From contig CALIBC010000137.1 in assembly GCA_938045615.1 (NCBI GenBank), positions 1 to 21,928 of the forward strand: a stretch of 21,928 nucleotides of DNA, given 5' to 3'. Numbering within the stretch: position 1 is the first letter of the stretch; every line of letters starts with the position of its first letter. Shown one piece after another: positions 7,654 to 14,124 of the stretch. The stretch is from an uncultured Clostridia bacterium. Its GTDB lineage: Bacteria; Bacillota; Clostridia; Peptostreptococcales; Anaerovoracaceae. Both the position numbers and the translations under genes were made by a program. The notes under the pieces are model-generated. The model made no database searches. It saw only the letters and a list, made by a program, of their open reading frames with translations, and had not been told where the DNA came from.

Positions 7654-10128
7654 ATGAGCGAAAATGACAACCCATCAGGAATCTTCGGCAACCGTCTGTT
7701 AGGCGGCTGGAGTAAGATGTTTGGTAAAAAGCACGATAACGGCAAAGGCGAAAAGAAAGGACATGACCATGATAAATTAAAATTAAAGCCATTCCCGCCC
7801 AACCATTTCTTCTCCCAGGAAGAGTTGTGTTTCCTTGCAAAGAATCAAGAGCAGTGTAGCCGTCTTCAGAGTTGGGCTTTGCAAATGAGCTTATGGGCAC
7901 GATCCAAGTCCAACGAGCAGGATAGGAACAACCCGCAGTTTTTCCCGGCCGTTCAATGGCAGGACGGTTTGATGAGCACATGGATAGACTCGGAGGCAAG
8001 GCCTGACAGCATAGACCAACAGGCTGACCGTCTTTACCAATTACAGCTTGATGGCTATAAAATGGATGCCGCTTTTGTAAGAATGATAGAGGCGAGAGCT
8101 TGTAGAAGCTTAGTGGGCAACATTTTTGTGGATGAGAGACAGAATGAGACCGCTTCACGAAAAGGCGGCAAGCACTTTATATGGATTGAAGCCGTTGTTG
8201 ACAAGCCTGGTGAGGACTTGGCTTTGTCCATATTTCATTACAACAAGATCAGCCACCATCATGAGTCAGAAGAAACAGTTTCATACAAACAGTTCAAGGC
8301 ACTTCTTGAAAACAAGGAGATGACAGCCCTTGGCGGTGAGGGGCAGCGCAAATGGAACGAGGAAGCCACCGCAAGAGACATGGCGGAGGAAAAGTTTACA
8401 GAGTCAGTTCGTCTGATGAGACGGAGCAATATCTGTCAGGGGATGTTCCCTGCCCACAGTTCCATCTCTGTACGCCAAGAGGATGGGAAAGACTATGCCC
8501 CAATGGCATGGACCCTATCAGGGGATGGGATAAAGATAGACTTCGATCCCCAAGTATCCATTAGTAAAAGTTCACTTTTGATTACCTCCAATGATTCCTA
8601 CCGGTTTGTCGACGTGTTGGATTATATAGATAAAACGATAAGTGAGCAGGATGCCAGTCAGGAACTGCTGACCTTTGTCAGGATATTCGGCAAAGACTTT
8701 TGTGGAGACAAAGTGCTCTCTTCCGGGAAGTATCCTCTTTGCCGGATAAACGGCATAGAGATAGACCGTGTCACGGCAAAGGCTTCGGACACAATAGTCG
8801 CCTTCAACAATGATACTTTGGAAACCGTGACGCTTTCTTCAGAAGACAGGATAACCCTGTTAAAAGCAGTCATACGCCATTCAGATGAACTGCTGAAAGA
8901 ATTGGAGTCCGACCTTCAGAGAACAACGGACGAAAAAGCCCAAGGAATGTTGAAGGACAGGATAAATAACATCCATCAAGGGCTGTCAGCTTATAACACT
9001 GATGACAATTACCATACTTTGAATGAGTTATGGCAACATATCATTTCAATGTTTGGGGTAACGCGAAGCGCGGAAACGGCAACGGTCGCTCCTGCATCGG
9101 CAGTCAAAGTCATAGAAGCTCCGCAATCCACCGAAGTAAGGGATAAAGAGCCCTTAGCCCACAATCAAAATGAATATCAAAGCGTTCAAGAACCTATTGC
9201 TAAAAGTGATGACGGCATCAAAATAGCCAATCAAGTTGACGAAGCTCCGCTAATCGAGCCTAAGACAAGTCAGATGCCGGAAGGTTATATCCAGATTGGA
9301 CCATCTTCCAAAGGCAGGTGGCACACAGCAGAAATGCTCCGTAGGGAAGCCTATCGTGTCTATGGAAAGCTGTTAAGTGCAAAACTTAAAAAGCAGCTTG
9401 ATAATGACAACAACCCTTGGGTCTCAAAACAGATGCTGACACCAAGAGATATCAATGGTGCCGTTTATACCGGGCCGAATGCCATCATGCTTGCGTTATG
9501 GACAGAACAGCAGGGGTTTGAGCTTCCTTTCTTCATTACCGAAGAGGAGCTAAGAGCGAACGAACTCGGTATTCTTCAAGATGCCAAGAGCCTCTTTATC
9601 CTCCATAAGGACGGAGCGTCAAGGGTGTACAACATTGCACAGACCACCTTTCCCGTTACCCAAAGGCGTTCCTATGAGTCTCTCAAACTGAATATGATAG
9701 CAACAGAGCGCAAGAAGACTTCAGGGTATCAGTTCCTTGACGCTGACGGTTTTTGTAAAACGGCGTTGAAGTTTGATGGTGTCCCCGGTCTTTCTGTCTA
9801 TGATTATGCCGAGAAGGTCATCCATATAGCCCCGAAGAGCAATTTTGAAAACGAGGACGACTATTACCGTGACTTGGCCGTGGCCATGGTGGAAAGCACC
9901 CGTGAAGTTGATTTCGATACGCTCCGCTTGGACACTTATCTCTTTGAGAACTTGGTTTCCCATTTGGGGAGTGGCATTATCAGCCAAAGCTGTCGTTTTG
10001 ATGCCACCAATCCTGAATACTCCCGGATATGGAGAGAGAGGTTAGAGAACAATCCGGAATATACCCAGCGGATTTTGGAGCAATCGGATACAGCTTCAAG
10101 CCAAGTTCTCCAATCAGCTTTGATATAG
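7654..10128 (+). CDS. 824-aa protein, unknown N-terminal region with a degenerate C-terminal ArdC-like module
   Basis: Residues 1-560 match no family I know. They include a basic Gly/Lys/His-rich start (about 20-45), a helical stretch, and a linker near 465-540. The C-terminal part follows the ArdC layout: residues about 560-700 align by eye with the ArdC N-terminal domain (SGRTYSGGNSFFLM corresponds to NGAVYTGPNAIMLA, and FNIDQT to YNIAQT). Residues about 710-805 align with the metallopeptidase, but the HEMAH position reads V743-A-M-V-E747 and the third His is also lost, so zinc catalysis is not expected. No signal peptide, so probably cytoplasmic. Last gene of the block, after a hairpin and before a strong terminator. 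It may bind DNA or act as a scaffold for the active copy; that is inference. Confidence 0.75.
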   Translation: MSENDNPSGIFGNRLLGGWSKMFGKKHDNGKGEKKGHDHDKLKLKPFPPNHFFSQEELCFLAKNQEQCSRLQSWALQMSLWARSKSNEQDRNNPQFFPAVQWQDGLMSTWIDSEARPDSIDQQADRLYQLQLDGYKMDAAFVRMIEARACRSLVGNIFVDERQNETASRKGGKHFIWIEAVVDKPGEDLALSIFHYNKISHHHESEETVSYKQFKALLENKEMTALGGEGQRKWNEEATARDMAEEKFTESVRLMRRSNICQGMFPAHSSISVRQEDGKDYAPMAWTLSGDGIKIDFDPQVSISKSSLLITSNDSYRFVDVLDYIDKTISEQDASQELLTFVRIFGKDFCGDKVLSSGKYPLCRINGIEIDRVTAKASDTIVAFNNDTLETVTLSSEDRITLLKAVIRHSDELLKELESDLQRTTDEKAQGMLKDRINNIHQGLSAYNTDDNYHTLNELWQHIISMFGVTRSAETATVAPASAVKVIEAPQSTEVRDKEPLAHNQNEYQSVQEPIAKSDDGIKIANQVDEAPLIEPKTSQMPEGYIQIGPSSKGRWHTAEMLRREAYRVYGKLLSAKLKKQLDNDNNPWVSKQMLTPRDINGAVYTGPNAIMLALWTEQQGFELPFFITEEELRANELGILQDAKSLFILHKDGASRVYNIAQTTFPVTQRRSYESLKLNMIATERKKTSGYQFLDADGFCKTALKFDGVPGLSVYDYAEKVIHIAPKSNFENEDDYYRDLAVAMVESTREVDFDTLRLDTYLFENLVSHLGSGIISQSCRFDATNPEYSRIWRERLENNPEYTQRILEQSDTASSQVLQSALI

Positions 10129-10175
10129 ATCACTCAACTCAACAATCCGTCTCGAATTGAGAATATCGGGAATGA

Positions 10176-10209
10176 AAAAGGCGGTTTGCAGGGATGCAAG
10201 CCGCCTTTT
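10176..10209. terminator. Strong bidirectional intrinsic terminator
   Basis: AAAAGGCGGTTTGCA (10176-10190) and TGCAAGCCGCCTTTT (10195-10209) form a 15-bp stem with one G-T type imperfection and a GGGA loop. There is a T-run on both strands. It lies between the convergent genes ending at 10128 (+) and 10247 (-), so it can serve both. Confidence 0.88.
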
Positions 10210-10246
10210 GACATTGTTTAATTATAAGTTTATCGTCTTGTTTTAT

Positions 10247-10849
10247 TCATTCTTTCTCCGCTATTTCGACAGCTTGAAGGATTGTCCGTTTGATGACATC
10301 ATGTTCGAGACGAATAGGGTGTACATGCCCACCATCAGCAATGGCGCCGTCAATGAAATAACGGATATTCCACCATTTCTTGACATTATTTTTAGTAATA
10401 TTAAGAGCCCGAGCACAAGCCTTTTTTGATTCGAGAGGATTTTGATATCGCCATAATGTTATTTTTACTGCGTTTTCGGAAGTTTTCAAAGAATCAAGTT
10501 TACCTTTATCCTTTCTCCACTCTTGGAACAGTTCCACCGAAGAGAGATTGCTTTCCTTGGTTTGGTTGCCACCGTCGTCGGTGCCTGCATTTTCCAACGC
10601 CTCGTTGGAAACCTCGTTGATTTTATCCCACACTTCTTGTGGCCAGTCGTTATCATCAGGCTCATCACCATAGCGAAGCTCGTTGATGAACTGTTCCGCT
10701 CCGTCTTCATCACCTTCATCGAAGCCCAGTACCTGGCACCACTCCTTATAGTCGTCTACCATTTCCTGGCCGTGCATTGTGATACACTGCAGGTTTGTTA
10801 TTTCCTCACGGTCGAGTTTACCAATCAACCCCTTTACTACTTTTGCCAT
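10247..10849 (-). CDS. Acidic protein with a possible C-terminal helix-turn-helix, unknown
   Basis: The protein has 200 residues. The N-terminal half (about 20-110) is strongly acidic (runs such as GDEDGAEQF and GDEPDDNDWP). The C-terminal half is basic, and ESKKACARALNITKNNVKKWWN near residues 138-160 reads like a recognition-helix HTH of the kind found in small DNA-binding proteins. I recognise no named family. It is the second gene of a two-gene - strand unit, 17 bp after the DUF4099-like gene, and ends at the bidirectional terminator. The acidic domain plus HTH would suit a regulator or a DNA-mimic/adaptor, but neither is shown. Bacteroidetes ICEs often carry uncharacterised genes in such positions. 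Confidence 0.65.
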   Translation of the reverse strand: MAKVVKGLIGKLDREEITNLQCITMHGQEMVDDYKEWCQVLGFDEGDEDGAEQFINELRYGDEPDDNDWPQEVWDKINEVSNEALENAGTDDGGNQTKESNLSSVELFQEWRKDKGKLDSLKTSENAVKITLWRYQNPLESKKACARALNITKNNVKKWWNIRYFIDGAIADGGHVHPIRLEHDVIKRTILQAVEIAEKE

Positions 10850-10866
10850 ATTGTGAAACTTTAAGA

Positions 10867-11628
10867 TTATCTGTGCATACCTCTGCTTCTCTGCTCCGCT
10901 TTCTGTGAGTTTTCATCCCCCAAGTGGTAGAACTCCTTTTGCATCTCTTCTGTATAGTCCTCCTCAGGAACATAGTTCTTGAAAGAGTTGTCCGACTCCT
11001 TGACCCAACATCCGTATATGCCGAAATTATATGTAGGCAACTCACGGGAAGCAATACTGTCATATTCCTCCCTGTCACCACTTATCACCTTGATGCCACC
11101 GTCAGCGAGGAAATCCAGTCCGAATGTGAACTGGCCTTCCTGCTTGTCTATTGAAATAACATTGCCGGTACACATCTGTGCCACTTGCTCATTGGAAAGT
11201 TCCATCTCGTTTTGAAGTGAAGCCAGATTATCCTCCATTAAAGAAACGGGAATATAGAAAACCCTGTTAGTCTTGTCGTCAAGCTGTACGAAACACTGTT
11301 CCTTACCCGGCATTTTGGTTATGATGATTTTTCCGCTTCGCAGCGTGTTCTGTTCCTCGGGCGTGAAGTCCTCCAAATCAGCCATTTCACTTCTCGGGGC
11401 AATCAGGATGTCAACAGTGCCATTTCTTCTTTCAAGTTTAAGCCGGGCTTGAATCGTTCTCTGTACACCGTCACCCAAGTCCACACTGATGGGCAAAATT
11501 GGAGTCCAATGTCCCTCCAATAGTTTTTTCATCACCATTTCAGGCAGGTCATCCACCATTTCTTGAGACAGCCCGATACTTGCAAATTTCTCGTATGGTA
11601 TCTCATTCTCCTCAAAAGTTGTTCTCAT
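10867..11628 (-). CDS. DUF4099/DUF3945-like protein of conjugative elements
   Basis: The protein has 253 residues and no signal peptide. The start (EENEIPYEKFASIGLSQEM) and the following RTIQARLKLERR, FTPEEQNTLRSGKIIIT and FVQLDDKTNRVFYIPVS segments match my memory of DUF4099-type proteins, common in Bacteroidetes mobile elements and often found with DUF3945 or a topoisomerase. The molecular function is not established. The C-terminal third (about 180-253) is acidic and less familiar. It is transcribed away from the transfer operon from a divergent promoter carrying the shared box, followed 17 bp later by the acidic HTH-like gene. The family call rests on remembered motifs, not a search. Confidence 0.7.
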   Translation of the reverse strand: MRTTFEENEIPYEKFASIGLSQEMVDDLPEMVMKKLLEGHWTPILPISVDLGDGVQRTIQARLKLERRNGTVDILIAPRSEMADLEDFTPEEQNTLRSGKIIITKMPGKEQCFVQLDDKTNRVFYIPVSLMEDNLASLQNEMELSNEQVAQMCTGNVISIDKQEGQFTFGLDFLADGGIKVISGDREEYDSIASRELPTYNFGIYGCWVKESDNSFKNYVPEEDYTEEMQKEFYHLGDENSQKAEQRSRGMHR

Positions 11629-11651
11629 AATTTTCCTGTTTATTGTTTTTG

Positions 11652-11711
11652 CAAAGATAGTTTCTTACTTGAAAAGTCCGTTCTCCAAAAAAATAAACCT
11701 TTTATATTAAC
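11652..11711 (-). promoter_or_regulatory. Regulated promoter P2 for the DUF4099-like unit
   Basis: On the - strand, the box GTTAATATAA (11711-11702), preceded by GTTTTGAAAAT, is followed by a T-tract ending TTTG (11689-11686) and then a perfect -7 element TATCTTTG (11659-11652). Box start to last G of the -7 is 59 nt. The T-tract ends 26 nt before the -7, so there is no normally spaced -33. It is arranged back to back with P3; the two boxes face away from each other with about 50 bp between them. Confidence 0.68.
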
Positions 11712-11761
11712 ATTTTCAAAACGTTTTTGGGCGGTTTTACGGCGTTTTTCGTTTTTGAAAT

Positions 11762-11821
11762 GTTAATATAAGACTTCCTTTTTTTTCGAGCCCCCTATTA
11801 AAACGGTTTATTTTATTTTTG
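11762..11821 (+). promoter_or_regulatory. Regulated promoter P3 for the transfer operon
   Basis: The box GTTAATATAA (11762-11771), preceded by TTTTTGAAAT, is followed by a T-tract ending TTTC at 11787 and a perfect -7 element TATTTTTG (11814-11821). Box start to last G of the -7 is 59 nt, as in P1 and P2. The leader carries AATCATAAAA, shared with P1, just before the ATG at 11842. Together with P2 it forms a divergent control region of about 210 bp. Confidence 0.68.
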
Positions 11822-11841
11822 TAATCATAAAATACGAGTAA

Positions 11842-12855
11842 ATGGTTATACATTTTAGACATATCTTCATGGCTGTTTTGAGTCTGTTCAGTCTCTTTTG
11901 TCATGCACAAAAGAATACCACCGATGCCAATCATCAGGACTACTGGATAGACAAATACCTTAGTGTCAGTTTCCCCTTACAAAGTGTCGAGATCAATTCT
12001 GCGTTCGGTATTCGTAAAGATCCATTCACCGGCAAGGAAAAAGAACACTGTGGCTTGGATTTAAAAGCTCATTATGAAAAAGTCCTTGCCATGTTTGACG
12101 GTTACATTGCGAATATTGGCTATGACTCCGGATCCGGCAATTACATCATCATGCGTCATGGTGATTACACCATCAGCTATTGTCATCTTTCTCAAATCTG
12201 GGTAAAGAAAGGAGAGAGAATCTATGCAGGAGACCCGGTTGGCGTCAGCGGTTCTTCCGGTCGTTCGACGGGGCCACACCTTCATATCACCAGCCGGTTA
12301 AGGGGACGGCTCGAAGACCCCTATAACCTCCTTACTTACATAAGAGACGTAAAGTTGCAGTGTATTACTGCTCTCCATGTCAGCGAGGAGACTCTTCTTT
12401 CTCCTGACGCATTTTTCAAGAAATATGCCCATGCCGCCATGAGACAACAGCAGAAATACGGCATTCCCGCTTCCGTCATCCTTGCTCAAATGGCACTTGA
12501 AAGCAGTTGGGGAAACAGCAGTTTGGCCCAGGCAGGATCCAATTACTTCGGCATCAAGGCCAACAGGAACTGGCTGGACAGCGGACTTCCATACAGTGTC
12601 CATGACGATGATCGCCCTAATGAAAAATTCTGCAATTTTGCCTCTCCGGAAGCCAGCATGGAATATCATTCAAGACTGTTGATGAGCGATCGCTATAAGC
12701 AGTGTTGGAAATACAGTTCCACGGATTTTCACAATTGGCTCGTTTCCATCAAGTCTGCCGGATATGCCACGGCAAGGGACTATGTACAGAAATGCGAGCG
12801 CATCATCATGAAGCACAAGCTCTACCTCTACGACGTAGCTGCTGAACGGCTATAA
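11842..12855 (+). CDS. Secreted peptidoglycan hydrolase, M23 peptidase then glucosaminidase (GH73)
   Basis: The protein has 337 residues. A signal peptide is clear (HIFMAVLSLFSLFCHAQ, cleavage near residue 22). Residues about 45-165 are an M23/LytM endopeptidase with H69-xxx-D73 and H146-L-H148. Residues about 190-330 are a GH73/FlgJ-like glucosaminidase with E220 in QMALESSWG. This is the exported counterpart of the gene at 5453, with the domains in the opposite order. As first gene of the transfer operon it is well placed to open the cell wall for a type IV secretion channel, a VirB1-like role by analogy. The start is chosen from the signal peptide and from promoter P3 just upstream. Confidence 0.9.
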   Translation: MVIHFRHIFMAVLSLFSLFCHAQKNTTDANHQDYWIDKYLSVSFPLQSVEINSAFGIRKDPFTGKEKEHCGLDLKAHYEKVLAMFDGYIANIGYDSGSGNYIIMRHGDYTISYCHLSQIWVKKGERIYAGDPVGVSGSSGRSTGPHLHITSRLRGRLEDPYNLLTYIRDVKLQCITALHVSEETLLSPDAFFKKYAHAAMRQQQKYGIPASVILAQMALESSWGNSSLAQAGSNYFGIKANRNWLDSGLPYSVHDDDRPNEKFCNFASPEASMEYHSRLLMSDRYKQCWKYSSTDFHNWLVSIKSAGYATARDYVQKCERIIMKHKLYLYDVAAERL

Positions 12856-12891
12856 TTACAATATAATGTGTATAAACAAAGAAAAAGCATA

Positions 12892-14103
12892 ATGAAAAAA
12901 ATCTTCTTTTTATTGTCAGCCCTTACATTCATAGGGCATGGCATCCACGCACAGGTCGTGTACGGTAATGATGAACGATTCTATGTGAACTCCCGGCATG
13001 AGATTCCGACAAGCTCTGCAAGTCATCCGACAGGCCTGCCAAGTCCGATAGACGGTCAGGCAAAATATAAGCTGTCAGGTTTGGGCGACAATTGGTTTGT
13101 CTCCGCGCAGGGCGGTTTTATCTCTTTCTTGGGAGATCCCGTCTCACACACGGACTTTAACGGTAGGACCAAGGTGGGGTTGGAACTTTCCATAGGGAAA
13201 TGGCACTCGCCATATTTTGGGACACGACTGGCCTATCAAGGCTTTAAGTTTGTCGACTCCCAACGTGCATCCCAGTCCTTCGGCAGCTATCATGCAGACC
13301 TACTTCTTAACGTGTCTTCCTTCTTCCGACCCTCTTTTGAGAAGCCGGCAAAATGGAACATAAGTCCCTATATGGGAGCTGGAATTATCAGGCATCATCA
13401 GTTGAAGAAAAATTCCTTTGCTTTTTCCTACGGCATCTTGGGAACTTGCAGCCTAAGTGAGCGTATCAGCATCTCTGCCTCTCTTGGTGGAACGACAACC
13501 CGTCGTGATTTTGACGGATATGGAGAGAAAGGCCGTTTGGGAGACAATCTCCTTTCGGGAAGTGTCGGTTTGTCCATCGGGATTGGACATTTAGGCTGGA
13601 AAGTCAAAAAACACAAGTTGGTGTCAGCGAATGAAGATGTATTGCAGCATCCGATAATAACCGACTTGACTCCCTATCCACGCAATAATTACAGTGGCCT
13701 TAAATCACTTCAAGAAAGACTTGCCAATGGGAATACGGAGAGCGTTTCCGGGAATGACGATGAGAACATTGCGCGGTTTGACGCTCCAATCCTGTTCTTC
13801 TTCAAGCGTAATACCACGGAATTTGTCGACAAACAGCAGTTGGTCAACATTCAGGAGATTGCAGCTGCTGTCAAGGAGTATAACTTGGAAGTGCGTGTCG
13901 TAGGTTCCGCAGACAGCAAGACCGGAACACCCAAACACAACAGAAGCCTCTCTGTCAAACGCTGCCGCTATATTGCCAAGCTACTGATAAACGCCGGTGT
14001 TCCGAAATCGAAGATGACCGGGGCAACCAGGGGCGGTATCAATCTTTATAAGCCTTATACAGCCAACCGCCACACTTGCGTGATCCTGTATAAGCAAAAG
14101 TAA
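12892..14103 (+). CDS. OmpA-like outer-membrane protein
   Basis: I chose the ATG at 12892, which gives a clean signal peptide (MKKIFFLLSALTFIGHGIHAQ). An in-frame ATG at 12868 would add eight polar residues. Residues about 60-230 have alternating beta strands typical of an outer-membrane barrel (WFVSAQGGFISFLGDP, then GTRLAYQGFKF). Residues about 295-403 are an OmpA-type C-terminal domain with the peptidoglycan-binding region around GSADSK and NRSLSVKR, where the Asp and Arg are the expected diaminopimelate contacts. It lies 36 bp after the secreted hydrolase and would anchor an envelope complex to peptidoglycan. Its presence inside the transfer operon suggests a structural part rather than a housekeeping porin. 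Confidence 0.82.
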   Translation: MKKIFFLLSALTFIGHGIHAQVVYGNDERFYVNSRHEIPTSSASHPTGLPSPIDGQAKYKLSGLGDNWFVSAQGGFISFLGDPVSHTDFNGRTKVGLELSIGKWHSPYFGTRLAYQGFKFVDSQRASQSFGSYHADLLLNVSSFFRPSFEKPAKWNISPYMGAGIIRHHQLKKNSFAFSYGILGTCSLSERISISASLGGTTTRRDFDGYGEKGRLGDNLLSGSVGLSIGIGHLGWKVKKHKLVSANEDVLQHPIITDLTPYPRNNYSGLKSLQERLANGNTESVSGNDDENIARFDAPILFFFKRNTTEFVDKQQLVNIQEIAAAVKEYNLEVRVVGSADSKTGTPKHNRSLSVKRCRYIAKLLINAGVPKSKMTGATRGGINLYKPYTANRHTCVILYKQK

Positions 14104-14124
14104 GAAGAATTAAAACAGAATAAT

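Noticed and set aside
10157..10864. Small + strand frames opposite the acidic HTH-like gene
   Set aside because: They overlap the terminator and the - strand gene and have no start context or family features.
10247..11628. Toxin-antitoxin pair
   Set aside because: The sizes (253 and 200 residues), the DUF4099-like motifs and the 17-bp gap do not fit a known toxin-antitoxin type.
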